The notes beneath the pieces were generated by a model, which made no database searches, had not been told where the DNA came from, and saw only the letters and a program-made list of their open reading frames with translations. A stretch of 37,955 nucleotides of DNA, from positions 1 to 37,955 of the forward strand of contig CAZVTR010000024.1 in NCBI GenBank assembly GCA_964630305.1, written 5' to 3'. Below, piece after piece: positions 1-9,045 of this stretch (position 1 is the stretch's first letter; each line of letters begins with the position of its first letter). The DNA is from JAKPPT01 sp964630305. GTDB lineage: Bacteria > Spirochaetota > Spirochaetia > Treponematales > UBA12059. The position numbers were made by a program, and so were the translations under genes.

Positions 1-743
1 CCTTCTTCTTCAAGGTACTCAGCAACTCGTTTCCGGCAGATATAGTTCCCGCGTCCTTTCATGAGAACATATTTAACTTCCTCGTTAAAGAGTGATGCAA
101 TGAGCGGCATGTCTTTTTCATAGAGCTGCTGCTGGAGATTTATCGTTGCTGTAGAAACTACAACGCGCTGTTTGTTCTGTAGCGCCCAGTACACAGCAGG
201 CAAAAGATATGCAAATGATTTTCCAATACCAGTTCCTGCTTCTGCAATGAGGATTTGCTCATGGTTAAACGCTTCGCTTACCGCTTGAATGAGTTTAAGC
301 TGGTCGGGTCTATGTTCATAGTGAGGGAGTTTTTTAGCAAGCGTTCCACCCGGTTCAAGTGCTTTAACAATACTTGCGCTATTAAGCGGCTGAGCTTCTT
401 TTGAAACTACTGGTTCAACAACTACGTAGACTTCGGAAACTTCATTGTTGATGATGCAGAATCCATATCCTTCTTCTGCAAACTGCTCAGCAATGCGCAT
501 ATCGGCCTTACTGGGATTTAAGTTTCCCGATGGATGATTGTGAATGAGTACATCGGTTCCTCGTGTACCTTTCCAGTGCACGAGCACGCTGTCTATGGAA
601 CCTCGGGCAAGCACAGCAACTGAAGCGATTTTTCCTTCTTCATCAAGCAAGCCTGCGGCATAAATTTCATTGCCGCCTGCATCTGTTATCGCATCGCGAA
701 GATCGAGAATGGCTTCCTGGTAGAACCGCTCTGTTGCTTTCAT
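1..743 (-). CDS. RadC-type JAB domain fused to DinG-family helicase (partial)
   Basis: Only the N-terminal 247 or so codons are present; the gene leaves the window at base 1. Residues ~1-115 form a RadC/JAB-like domain with the metal-binding signature HNHPSGNLNPSKAD. After a linker comes a superfamily 2 helicase start: Walker A EAGTGIGKS, motif Ia-like VVVSTATINLQQQL, then MKGRGNYICRKR, which matches the first cysteine region of the Fe-S domain in DinG/XPD helicases. DinG enzymes unwind DNA 5'-3' and act in repair and R-loop removal; the role of the JAB domain in such a fusion is not known to me. The ATG at 743 has no clear Shine-Dalgarno and lies 16 nt after the upstream stop, so translation is probably coupled. 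Confidence 0.85.
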   Translation of the reverse strand, partial: MKATERFYQEAILDLRDAITDAGGNEIYAAGLLDEEGKIASVAVLARGSIDSVLVHWKGTRGTDVLIHNHPSGNLNPSKADMRIAEQFAEEGYGFCIINNEVSEVYVVVEPVVSKEAQPLNSASIVKALEPGGTLAKKLPHYEHRPDQLKLIQAVSEAFNHEQILIAEAGTGIGKSFAYLLPAVYWALQNKQRVVVSTATINLQQQLYEKDMPLIASLFNEEVKYVLMKGRGNYICRKRVAEYLEEE

Positions 744-759
744 ATTTGTTTACGCTCAT

Positions 760-3570
760 TTACATTGATAGTTTAATAAGTAATCTAAATCCTGGCTGAT
801 AGGTTAAAAGCGATAAAGCAAGCTCTAAACCTATATTGATATGAACTGCTGCAATTACAAAGAAACCAGTGCCGCCTGTAACATTCAAGCATGCAAATGC
901 TGAAACATTATGTGAAAGCAAAGCGCTGCCAGAAATCCAAACTGGTGTGCCTGCAAATGCTGCTCTCATTCCTGAATCGATAAAAAGCCTGTTAAAATAG
1001 AGACCAAGAAACTGCCGCTGCAATTCTGCTGTTAGAATACGAATATTCAGCATATTTTGTATGTACCACGTACTGTATGCTTGGGATGCAAATTCTGGAA
1101 ACACAGTAAGTGTTGAAATTCCTGCATACGCAGTGTCACCAATAAGATATGCAAAACCGTTAGGACCATAGTACAATGTTGCATTAGGGCTAAAAGCTCC
1201 TTCAGATATAAATTCGATAAACGGTTTTCCTAAGGCAAGTGTAAGCTTTCCTTCCATTCCTGTATACCAAACAGGGTAGTCAGGTACAATAAACTTATCA
1301 ATTCTGTAGAATAGCGAAAAGGCATACCCTTCATACTTTGATGGTTCATTAAAAAGTGCCCTTGTATCAGTAAAAGCAAGCCTGGCAATTGCTCCGCCTG
1401 CAACTGTATCCCAGAATCGGTAGTAGTCTGTATCGGATTCAGCAAACTCTGAAAATCCTGAGAATCCTGCACCGATTGTACCTTGCAAGCTGTTAACGCC
1501 AAAAAGGGTAGGTGAGAAAATGAGCGCTGCATTGCTTCTGCGGTAACCCTCAAACGTGCCCTCGTCATTGAATGTCCCAGCAAAGACATCCTGGTACTGT
1601 GCAGCTATAGTATACGACGGTTGGGTAATCGCAGTGAGAAAAGACATTTGTACTGCGTTAGGAAAACTTGAATTTATAGATGCGGTTAACTCTGAATAAA
1701 CCGTATCGGTTGGTTCTGAGAAATATATGGTAGCTCCTAGTTCTGAATCCGCTGTTGTAAAATTATAATTAAAAAATGGCGCAGCACCTGCTGGTAAGAG
1801 CCATCGACTGCCATTGTATGCTGTTGCCGGATAAGCAGGTTCTATTGTATCAAAAGCCGATTGTGCTTTCAGTAAATAAGAAGCGTCTTCCCAGGAGACC
1901 TCTGCAGCAGTAAACCCAAGATTGCTCCTGTTTTCTGGAAACATGCATATTGCTCTCCCTTGGGAAAAAAATCCAAGATAGTAAAGCCCTTTGGTAGTCT
2001 GTATAGGATAATGAACGCCGCCGCTCATGGGTACTGTCTCGTATTGCACTGCAGCACTTTGGCCAGCACTAGAATCGTTTATAGCAATCAGCTTATATAA
2101 AGTATTTGTGTCCCAGCCGGCATACAGTGAGCCGTTGCTGTACGATAAATAGCGGAGCCAGGTAATTTCAGGAGGCAGCATCAGTTTTTGTACTGACTTA
2201 AGCGCTGTTCCTTCCATGCACAAGCGGAGTATCGTGCTTTTACCCGATTCTGAGACAAGAACATAAAAAACCGATCCATCATCATTGCTTACAGGATTCC
2301 AGTAGATAATGTTTTCTGTGCCTTTCAGCAAGGTGATTTTTTCTTTTCCTGCAAGCAAAACAAGATTCCGTGCATAATTTTCAGTTTCTATAGCGAGTAT
2401 GTTATCACCTGCCCATACTGCATCGCTCATTTTTTGCCATGGAAGCTGAGTTATTTTATCTTTGCTGTATAGTTCTAATACTTGTTTTGGAAAATTAGTA
2501 TACCCTTTATAGGTGGAAAGCAGTATAGCACCATTCTTATGTATTGATATTCGCTCGATAGTATGTTCGTGAGCTATAATTGGACGCAGTTTATAAGCTT
2601 CTGCTGACAGTTCCTGAAGTTCCTGCTTATATGCATCATATGCTATAATTGCTGAATCATGAGCAGCAATTGTTGTATAATAAGCTTCCTGGGTGAGCTT
2701 TTTTGTATGCATATAGACAGGAGTTTTAATGCTCATATACTCTTTGAAATTGTTCCAGGCTTCTTCCAGCGTAATACCGTAAATCGATTTAAATTTGCCT
2801 TTAATAAGAACAATATCATCAAGCGGCACAAAATTTATTAGATTAGAAAAATATTTCCAGAGCTTTGTATACGGATCAAAGCCATATGTTTTTTGAAGAT
2901 AGAGTGAAAAATATCCTCCATACCAGTAATATAAGGCATGATTGGGATACTTATCCCATGCTCCCATGCTCTGCACAAACGTTTTGAAATTGCTTTCTAA
3001 AATGTCCTGGCGGATTTGTCCTCCCGGAAGTGGATCTTCTGCACGCCCTATGCCGTCATGGCTTTCAAACGATACGGTAATTCCTTCTATAAAATTATAT
3101 GGTATTTGAAGTTGATTTATTGCAAAAACCCATCCTCCAAGCAGTCTTGAGAGCGAACGAATAAATGGATTTAAGGCAGTGAGTGAAACAAAATGTGTAA
3201 GTTCATGATAGAAGAGCTTGTATAACTGATTATTAAATGATAACTGTGTGTTGTTTGATATGCTTGTTTCATATAAAACAATTTTAACAATTGGAGAGCT
3301 TGAAAAAAATCCGTTGATGCTTTCGCTGTCAGGTGTAATGAGAACAGGGATAGTTAGTTCTGGTTTTGTTCCAAGTTTTTGAGCAACTTCTTCATACACA
3401 GCATCTGCAAAACTTGCAAGATAATACGCTGACTTTTTTGATGGCTCAGGAAATAATATTGTAAAATATTGTGTCTTAATTTGATACAGCTTATATGGTT
3501 TGTCATATATTTGAGCAAATAGTGTGCTGCTTAGCACTACAATCATGATGGCAACGGCAATTCGTTTCAT
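760..3570 (-). CDS. Exported gluzincin-type metallopeptidase with propeller-like middle and beta-barrel-like C-terminus
   Basis: 936 residues from the ATG at 3570, chosen over an upstream in-frame start because GGGGG precedes it by 6 nt and a signal peptide (MKRIAVAIMIVVLSSTLFA) follows at once. Zinc motif HELTH is at residues 122-126, with a likely third ligand Glu162 in FIEGITVSFES, the HExxH-E layout of peptidase MA-like gluzincins. Residues ~300-600 contain repeated strand-like segments resembling a TolB/WD40-type propeller. The last ~350 residues alternate polar and hydrophobic/aromatic positions, suggesting an outer-membrane barrel. Location in the outer membrane or periplasm is inferred. 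It is probably cotranscribed with the helicase gene 16 nt downstream. Confidence 0.75.
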   Translation of the reverse strand: MKRIAVAIMIVVLSSTLFAQIYDKPYKLYQIKTQYFTILFPEPSKKSAYYLASFADAVYEEVAQKLGTKPELTIPVLITPDSESINGFFSSSPIVKIVLYETSISNNTQLSFNNQLYKLFYHELTHFVSLTALNPFIRSLSRLLGGWVFAINQLQIPYNFIEGITVSFESHDGIGRAEDPLPGGQIRQDILESNFKTFVQSMGAWDKYPNHALYYWYGGYFSLYLQKTYGFDPYTKLWKYFSNLINFVPLDDIVLIKGKFKSIYGITLEEAWNNFKEYMSIKTPVYMHTKKLTQEAYYTTIAAHDSAIIAYDAYKQELQELSAEAYKLRPIIAHEHTIERISIHKNGAILLSTYKGYTNFPKQVLELYSKDKITQLPWQKMSDAVWAGDNILAIETENYARNLVLLAGKEKITLLKGTENIIYWNPVSNDDGSVFYVLVSESGKSTILRLCMEGTALKSVQKLMLPPEITWLRYLSYSNGSLYAGWDTNTLYKLIAINDSSAGQSAAVQYETVPMSGGVHYPIQTTKGLYYLGFFSQGRAICMFPENRSNLGFTAAEVSWEDASYLLKAQSAFDTIEPAYPATAYNGSRWLLPAGAAPFFNYNFTTADSELGATIYFSEPTDTVYSELTASINSSFPNAVQMSFLTAITQPSYTIAAQYQDVFAGTFNDEGTFEGYRRSNAALIFSPTLFGVNSLQGTIGAGFSGFSEFAESDTDYYRFWDTVAGGAIARLAFTDTRALFNEPSKYEGYAFSLFYRIDKFIVPDYPVWYTGMEGKLTLALGKPFIEFISEGAFSPNATLYYGPNGFAYLIGDTAYAGISTLTVFPEFASQAYSTWYIQNMLNIRILTAELQRQFLGLYFNRLFIDSGMRAAFAGTPVWISGSALLSHNVSAFACLNVTGGTGFFVIAAVHINIGLELALSLLTYQPGFRLLIKLSM

Positions 3571-3605
3571 ATATGCCCCCGGATTTTTTATTGTACTCCT
3601 ACACA

Positions 3606-3634
3606 AGTATATGAAAGAATACAAAAATGCTCAA
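3606..3634 (-). promoter_or_regulatory. Promoter of the metallopeptidase operon
   Basis: Reading the minus strand, TTGAGC (3629-3634), a 17-bp spacer and TATACT (3606-3611). Predicted start near 3599 gives a leader of about 29 nt with a GGGGG ribosome site, so this is a leadered unit. Confidence 0.6.
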
Positions 3635-3773
3635 GCTAACAAGGCACCTTGATTGCTAAAGAGTTTATTAAAGCTATTTGCAGACGGTAATTATTATGAA
3701 TACAGAGAGAATATATGGATTATTCTTATCGTTCATATATGATACACTCAATATGCGAAGAGGAGAATAAGAT

Positions 3774-4463
3774 ATGAATCAAGTTCAGAAGCTTTTTACT
3801 GCATTAACGCATGAAACGCGTTTTTATATAGTGCGCCATGGAGAAAGCACAGCAAATTTCGAAAGACGCATACAGGGTCATACCGATTATCCCTTAAGTG
3901 TTAATGGAAAGCGTCAGGCAGAGAGCGCCGGGGAATGGTTTAGAGGTAAGGCAATACAAAAAGTATTTGCTTCCCCGTTAGAGCGAGCTTATGAGACTGC
4001 TACTATTATTTCACAAACAGCAGGTTTCCCTGTACCTGAGGTGTGGGATACGCTGATAGAGCTTGATACCGGGAAATATTCCGGCCTTACTGTGGAAGAG
4101 GTGCAGAAACGATATCCCGAGGAAAATGAGCTTTTCAAATCAAAAAGCTGGGCAGCCGTAAGTGATGCGGAAACGGAAACTTCATTGTATAACCGGGCTC
4201 TTACCGCATGGGAAAAATTTATAACAGAAGCTAATATGATACGAGGCGATATTCTTGCAGTAACACATGGCGGCTTTATCCAATGGCTTGTTCGAACAAC
4301 CTTTGGTTCGGATACATGGTTTCCGCTTTTGACTACAGGCAACTGTGGGCTTTTTTTGCTCCATGCGATTCCTGTCAAAACAGGAATGCCTTGTTTTTTG
4401 CAATGGGTACATATCAACTATGATATTACCGATGTAGAAGAGCAGGTTCCGCCGGTTTTTTAA
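3774..4463 (+). CDS. Histidine phosphatase family protein (phosphoglycerate mutase-like)
   Basis: 229 residues. The phosphohistidine motif RHGEST (His22) follows a short N-terminal extension. Further family features are the GHTDYPLSVNGKRQAE segment, the FASPLERAYETA segment with the second arginine, and the second catalytic histidine in AVTHGGFIQ. The set fits the cofactor-dependent mutase/phosphatase branch, more like broad-specificity phosphatases than glycolytic GpmA, which carries a longer insert. The substrate cannot be told from sequence. A strong AGGAG lies 9 nt before the ATG. The gene is convergent with the pseudouridine synthase gene, with only 16 bp between stops and no obvious terminator. 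Confidence 0.88.
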   Translation: MNQVQKLFTALTHETRFYIVRHGESTANFERRIQGHTDYPLSVNGKRQAESAGEWFRGKAIQKVFASPLERAYETATIISQTAGFPVPEVWDTLIELDTGKYSGLTVEEVQKRYPEENELFKSKSWAAVSDAETETSLYNRALTAWEKFITEANMIRGDILAVTHGGFIQWLVRTTFGSDTWFPLLTTGNCGLFLLHAIPVKTGMPCFLQWVHINYDITDVEEQVPPVF

Positions 4464-4479
4464 GCATACTACGTTTGAG

Positions 4480-5247
4480 CTAAAAAATTTTTTCATTTCT
4501 AAAGCTATCCCAAAACGATTCGTGTGCGGGAAACGGCGCTCGGAGCACCAGTGGTGATTGGATAAGGGTGTCAAAAATGCGCTTATGCTCCGGATGTTTT
4601 CTTAAAAATACTTGTATGCTGCCGGAATCGATTTGACTGAACTGTGCCGGTATTTCAAGATATCCTGCGTGGAGCAGAATGAAACCGCTTTGCGTATGTA
4701 CATGTGAACCATATTTATAATCTCCGACAATAGGAGCGCCGGCAGCAGCAAGCTGTGCTCTAATCTGATGCGTTTTACCCTGGAGCGGCTGTATTTCAAG
4801 CAGTGTAAAGCCGGCGTGTATAGCAATAGTTTTCCAGGATAATTCTGCGGTGTTTTTTCTGTCAGAAAGTGTAATTGGTTTTGCAAACGTTTTATTGCTG
4901 CGTTCATCATGGAAGAGACGGTGTCTGAGAGTCCCGTAGTTGCCTTGCAATGCTTTGCATGTTTCTATAACGGCATAATATTTTTTTTGTATAAAACCCA
5001 GCTGGAATAAATAATTCACAACTGTGAGACTATCTTTGTTTTTGCAAAATAGTGCAATACCGCTCGTTCGTTCATCGATTCTATGGGGGGCTTCAAGAAA
5101 TGCACAATGTTCGTTTTGTGTTACAGCATCTTTAAGTGACACTTGATTCTGTTTCCCTTTGAGCATGGGTAAAGGTACTGATTTGTTAATAGCAATAAAA
5201 TTATTATCTGCGTAAATAATGGTATAAATAGAATCCGGTATTCCCAT
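4480..5247 (-). CDS. RluA-family pseudouridine synthase
   Basis: 255 residues. The catalytic motif is HRIDERTSG at 55-63 (the family usually has HRLD; Asp58 is the nucleophile). Later motifs are KKYYAVIE, the segment LLEIQPLQGKTHQIRAQLAAAG, and GDYKYGS, all typical of RluA/RluC/RluD enzymes that isomerise uridine in rRNA or tRNA. No N-terminal S4 RNA-binding domain is present, so this is a short RluA-type member whose target cannot be assigned. The start lies 19 nt after the zwf stop, so the two are probably one transcript; no clear Shine-Dalgarno is visible before the ATG. Confidence 0.88.
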   Translation of the reverse strand: MGIPDSIYTIIYADNNFIAINKSVPLPMLKGKQNQVSLKDAVTQNEHCAFLEAPHRIDERTSGIALFCKNKDSLTVVNYLFQLGFIQKKYYAVIETCKALQGNYGTLRHRLFHDERSNKTFAKPITLSDRKNTAELSWKTIAIHAGFTLLEIQPLQGKTHQIRAQLAAAGAPIVGDYKYGSHVHTQSGFILLHAGYLEIPAQFSQIDSGSIQVFLRKHPEHKRIFDTLIQSPLVLRAPFPAHESFWDSFRNEKIF

Positions 5248-5266
5248 TATCGATAAGCACTGTTAT

Positions 5267-6733
5267 TTATAAGCACTGCAGTATCGTGCCTGCGGTATCT
5301 GCCTGTTCTTTGAGGAGCATGCTGATATCGGGACCTTGAGAGCCAGCAGGGTAGTACACAAGATTTCTGTGTTTTTCTGTTTCAATAAGCTCAAGCACAG
5401 GCTCCATGATTCGCCATGCTTCTTCAGTTTCATCAAATCGTATAAAGAGGCTTGAATCACCAATGATAGCATTATAGAGGAGCCGTTCATAAGGACCAGA
5501 TGCTGTGTCAGAAGAATTCCGCATGGTGCTGACTAATTCGTCTTGTTCAAGCAGATAATCGTCATCGTTCCATGTATTAAAGCGCAGCCGTATGCCTTCA
5601 TCAGGCTGGATTCGAAGAATAAGCTTGTTTGCGTGAGGTTTCCCGCCGGGAATTTCTATTGGACAATTCCTAAAATGAATAATAATTTCTGCGCAGCGTT
5701 TTTCCAATGCTTTGCCTGTTTTGAGGATAAACGGAACACCCTTCCATCGAAGGTTTTTAATATATACTTTTACTGCAATAAATGTTTCGGTGTAGGATTC
5801 CGGATGCACATCGGGTTCTTTAGTATACGCCCTGGGAGCATTGTACTGTCCGCGAATACAAAACGGTGCCAGCGCTGAATACGGTGGAAACTCGATAGCT
5901 TTAAGAACTTCAATTTTATTATCGCGTATTCGATCGGGAGCAAAAGCATCAGGCGGCTCCATTGCTGTGAGACACAGTAACTGCAGCAAATGGTTTTGGA
6001 GCATATCTTTTGAAGCTCCGACAGTATCATAGTACGCGCCGCGGGTTCCTATGCCTTCGCTTTCTTCTACATTTATCTCTACTTTTTCTATATAATGACG
6101 GTTCCAGAGCGGTTCAAAAACGGTGTTTGAAAATCTAAAGTACATAAGATTCTGTACTGCGTTTTTGCCAAGGTAATGGTCAATGCGGTAAATATCTGTC
6201 TCATGGTAATACTTATGCAAAAGCGTGTTAAGTTTTCTTGCGCGCGCAAGATTCGTTCCAAATGGTTTTTCTATAATAATTCGGTGGAAACCCCGGCGTG
6301 TACAAGTTTTCCCAGCTAACCCGTGCTGAGCAATGTGTTCCGCAGCAATATCGAATAAATCGGGGGGACAGGCTAAATAAAAAAGCGTATTAGCATCGGA
6401 ATTGAGCAGCGCTTTGAGCCGGGCATAAATGCGAGGACTTGTAATACTGCCTGCAACGTAGGTTATGTTTGAACAAAATTCCTGTATTGCGTTTGTGTCT
6501 GCATCGGAATATTTTGCAAGTTTTTTTTCTGCCTTATTTTGAAATGCCTGTTGAGATAGTTCTTCTTGATCGATACCCACTATTGCATAGCGCGGAGGCA
6601 AATTGCCATTACGTGCTAAGTCGAGCAGCGCAGGAAAAATACGCCTTGTTGCAAGATCACCTGAGGCGCCAAAAATGACAATTGCCAAGGGGCGTGTTTC
6701 ATAAAAATTGATAATCTGCTCTTCGGGACTCAT
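5267..6733 (-). CDS. zwf: Glucose-6-phosphate 1-dehydrogenase
   Basis: 488 residues from the ATG at 6733, chosen because GAGGAG lies 6 nt upstream; ATG 6751 and TTG 6775 are in-frame alternatives. The nucleotide-binding motif is FGASGDLATRR (21-31), followed by EKPFG (155-159) and the substrate-binding/active-site motif RIDHYLGK (183-190). It oxidises glucose 6-phosphate to 6-phosphogluconolactone in the cytoplasm, entering the oxidative pentose phosphate pathway and making NADPH. Length matches the family (about 480-510). The C-terminal dozen residues are poorly conserved-looking. Upstream and divergent is a malic enzyme gene, another reductant source. Confidence 0.96.
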   Translation of the reverse strand: MSPEEQIINFYETRPLAIVIFGASGDLATRRIFPALLDLARNGNLPPRYAIVGIDQEELSQQAFQNKAEKKLAKYSDADTNAIQEFCSNITYVAGSITSPRIYARLKALLNSDANTLFYLACPPDLFDIAAEHIAQHGLAGKTCTRRGFHRIIIEKPFGTNLARARKLNTLLHKYYHETDIYRIDHYLGKNAVQNLMYFRFSNTVFEPLWNRHYIEKVEINVEESEGIGTRGAYYDTVGASKDMLQNHLLQLLCLTAMEPPDAFAPDRIRDNKIEVLKAIEFPPYSALAPFCIRGQYNAPRAYTKEPDVHPESYTETFIAVKVYIKNLRWKGVPFILKTGKALEKRCAEIIIHFRNCPIEIPGGKPHANKLILRIQPDEGIRLRFNTWNDDDYLLEQDELVSTMRNSSDTASGPYERLLYNAIIGDSSLFIRFDETEEAWRIMEPVLELIETEKHRNLVYYPAGSQGPDISMLLKEQADTAGTILQCL

Positions 6734-6746
6734 ATCAGCTCCTCTC

Positions 6747-6775
6747 AGCATACCGTGAAAGCAGTATTCCTGCAA
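6747..6775 (-). promoter_or_regulatory. Candidate zwf promoter
   Basis: Minus strand TTGCAG (6770-6775), 17-bp spacer, TATGCT (6747-6752). The predicted start near 6740 leaves a leader of only ~7 nt that barely includes the GGAG ribosome site, so either the start site is a little upstream or this unit has an ultra-short leader. Confidence 0.4.
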
Positions 6776-6820
6776 CTGTATGCACTATGCTGGCATGGGC
6801 TGTTCTGGTGCCAAAAAACA

Positions 6821-6849
6821 TTCACAAAACTACAAAAATCCAGTAAGAT
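6821..6849 (+). promoter_or_regulatory. Promoter of the malic enzyme gene
   Basis: TTCACA (6821-6826), 17-bp spacer, TAAGAT (6844-6849). Transcription would start near 6856, leaving a ~26-nt leader containing AGGAAAGGA. Confidence 0.5.
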
Positions 6850-6881
6850 ACTTGCATCCCAGCTGTCAGGAAAGGAAGCCC

Positions 6882-8357
6882 ATGCATACACTACCAATCA
6901 TCGGCACAGATTTAACAAAACTCAATGAAGCACTCGATTCATTGGGATATAAAGATGATGCAAAAGCAGTACTTAAAACCTCATTTTATAAACACTTATC
7001 TGAACTTGCACACGCGTACTATGGAGGAGTTATGCAGACGCTCCCGCGCTGTGCACTGCCGGATTTAAGCTGGCTCAATGTCTGGTACACGCCTGGAGTT
7101 TCTCAGATTTCAACAACGATACGTGACAATCACGAGCGCTCATTCGAGCTCACATCGCGCGGTTCGACTGTAGCAATCGTGAGCGATTCAACACGAGTTC
7201 TGGGAGATGGCGATTGCACGCCGCCAGGCGGTATGGGTGTCATGGAAGGCAAGGCTTTTTTAATGAAATACCTTGGCGGTATCGATGCAGTGCCGCTCTG
7301 TATGGACAGCAGGGACAGCGCTGGTGTTCATGTGCCTGATCGTATCATCGATTTTGTGCGCATGGTACAGCCATCGTTTGGTGCAGTAAATCTGGAAGAT
7401 ATCAGTCAGCCCAATTGTTTTTTTGTGCTCGATGCGCTCCGTGCCTCATGTGAGATTCCTGTCTGGCATGATGATGCTCAGGGAACTGCCTGTGTAACGC
7501 TTGCCGGGTTATACAATGCACTCAAGCTTGTGAATAAGACGCTTGATGCTGTAAAAATTGTTCTGTTTGGTTCAGGAGCGGCAAATACAACGATTGCACG
7601 ACTGCTCCTTCTTGAGGGCGTGCAGCCAGAGCGATTAGTGCTGATAGACAGAGAGGGGCCGCTGCATGTGCATCGTTCAGATCTTGCAGGTGATCCGCGC
7701 CACTATGTTCAGTGGGAGCTTGCTCAAAAAACCAATACGCGGCTATATACTACAATAGAATCTGCTATGGAACAGGCTGATGTGCTCATCGCACTTTCTG
7801 CGCCTGGCCCCGGTATCGTTAAAAAATCCTGGGTTGCAAGCATGGCGCATGACGCAATTGTATTTGCATGCGCAAATCCTGTGCCCGAAATCTGGCCGCA
7901 TGAAGCCATTGAAGCAGGTGCACGCATTGTGGCAACGGGGAGAGGCGATTTTCCCAATCAGATAAACAATTCACTCTGTTTTCCTGGCATACTAAAAGGG
8001 GTACTCCTCGCACAGGCAAGAACTATTACAGACACCATGGCGATACGGTGTGCGCACAGCATAGCAGAATATGCGGAACAAAAAGGGTTGCGCGATGATT
8101 ACATAGTCCCAGGTATGGATGACCATGTCTTGTTTGCAAAAGAAGCTGCCGATGTAGCAGTGCAGGCACAACAAGAAGGTTTATGCAGAAAGCAGATACG
8201 CTGGCAGGAAATATTTGATAGGGCGCGAATGGATATTGAACAGTCACAGAAAAGCTATACGCTTTTGATGCAGGAGGAGCTTATTAAAAAAGTTCCAGAG
8301 TCAATTGTGCAGGAAGCGCTGAGCAGGTCAATCAATAGCTTGAAAACGCATACATAA
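6882..8357 (+). CDS. Malic enzyme (oxaloacetate-decarboxylating malate dehydrogenase)
   Basis: 491 residues from the ATG at 6882, selected for the AGGAAAGGA ribosome site; an in-frame start at 6780 would add residues unlike the family. Family motifs in order: YTPGV (69-73), SDSTRVLGDGD (101-111), catalytic lysine region MEGKAF, metal ligands in NLEDIS (170-175), WHDDAQGTA (195-203) and dinucleotide-binding FGSGAANTT (229-237). It converts malate to pyruvate and CO2 with NAD(P) reduction. Two motifs are off-consensus: the family normally shows HDDQHGTA and a DG-T/S-AVLG form. Cofactor preference is unclear. A Zwf-like NADPH source is encoded divergently. The 3' end overlaps the next, convergent gene by 26 bp. 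Confidence 0.9.
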   Translation: MHTLPIIGTDLTKLNEALDSLGYKDDAKAVLKTSFYKHLSELAHAYYGGVMQTLPRCALPDLSWLNVWYTPGVSQISTTIRDNHERSFELTSRGSTVAIVSDSTRVLGDGDCTPPGGMGVMEGKAFLMKYLGGIDAVPLCMDSRDSAGVHVPDRIIDFVRMVQPSFGAVNLEDISQPNCFFVLDALRASCEIPVWHDDAQGTACVTLAGLYNALKLVNKTLDAVKIVLFGSGAANTTIARLLLLEGVQPERLVLIDREGPLHVHRSDLAGDPRHYVQWELAQKTNTRLYTTIESAMEQADVLIALSAPGPGIVKKSWVASMAHDAIVFACANPVPEIWPHEAIEAGARIVATGRGDFPNQINNSLCFPGILKGVLLAQARTITDTMAIRCAHSIAEYAEQKGLRDDYIVPGMDDHVLFAKEAADVAVQAQQEGLCRKQIRWQEIFDRARMDIEQSQKSYTLLMQEELIKKVPESIVQEALSRSINSLKTHT

Positions 8358-8886
8358 GAACAAGAATAAGAATATAGTGATGTTCATCAATAGCAGGGGT
8401 GGGGTTTGATGCTCTAATGAGCTCTAAAAAATGGTAGAGTAAGGCAAATTGCGGATCGATTCTTATAAGAAAATCTTTGTAGTTGCCTGCTTCAAAAGCA
8501 TTGCCAAACAGCAAATGGATAAGCAAATCACTGATAGTAATGAGGTGAGCAAGCGCTTTGGCTGAGTCTCCTTGCGCCATCTCTGCGGAAAAAATGGAAA
8601 GCTCTTCGAGCGCTTCTGCTTTTTTAGATTCATCCTGCTCGTTTACCCACGTCCGGTGCAGCAACAGCTCTATATTGTGTAAAAAAATAGAAAGTAACCG
8701 TGCCTGCCTCGTTTTGAGTTCTCCGCCGTTGCCATGGAGATATTTGGAAAAGCCGCCTTTTGTTCCGAGCAAATCTGATATGGCAACTGCATACTCTTGT
8801 ATGAGCACCATATTGTTGGTTTCATGAAAGAGTTCGTACAGTTTTTCCAGTGCTTTACTGGCTTCTTCATAAGACATTTCTGTCAT
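8332..8886 (-). CDS. Hypothetical helical protein
   Basis: 184 residues from the ATG at 8886, preceded by AAAGG at suitable distance; an alternative ATG at 8919 adds 11 residues. No family recognised. The protein is mostly alpha-helical and mildly acidic, without signal peptide, membrane segment or cysteine motifs. The C-terminus is hydrophobic (HHYILILVLMYAFSSY), and its last codons are read antisense to the last codons of the malic enzyme gene. A cytoplasmic protein is likely. Continuous reading frame, a plausible ribosome site and ordinary codon use support a real gene, but not its function. Confidence 0.65.
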   Translation of the reverse strand: MTEMSYEEASKALEKLYELFHETNNMVLIQEYAVAISDLLGTKGGFSKYLHGNGGELKTRQARLLSIFLHNIELLLHRTWVNEQDESKKAEALEELSIFSAEMAQGDSAKALAHLITISDLLIHLLFGNAFEAGNYKDFLIRIDPQFALLYHFLELIRASNPTPAIDEHHYILILVLMYAFSSY

Positions 8887-8980
8887 AGCATTACCTTTGC
8901 CATACCGGTACTTTCTCATTAAAGCCTATTTTTTGTCAATAATGATAGTAGTATCTCGATGCTAGTGCTGACGCAGAAGC

Positions 8981-9010
8981 TTGTCAATGTACTAGCTCTG
9001 GTACTATACT
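8981..9010 (+). promoter_or_regulatory. Promoter of the DUF4954-like gene
   Basis: TTGTCA (8981-8986), 18-bp spacer, TATACT (9005-9010). Start near 9017 gives a ~29-nt leader with GGAAGGGA before the ATG at 9046. An in-frame ATG at 9022 lies only 11 nt after the -10 box and would be an alternative near-leaderless start. Confidence 0.6.
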
Positions 9011-9045
9011 TACAGTATCGCATGCTCTTGGGAAGGGAATTTCGT

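Noticed and set aside
563..799. Plus-strand open frame antisense to the helicase start
   Set aside because: Shadow of the JAB-DinG frame; no family resemblance or ribosome site.
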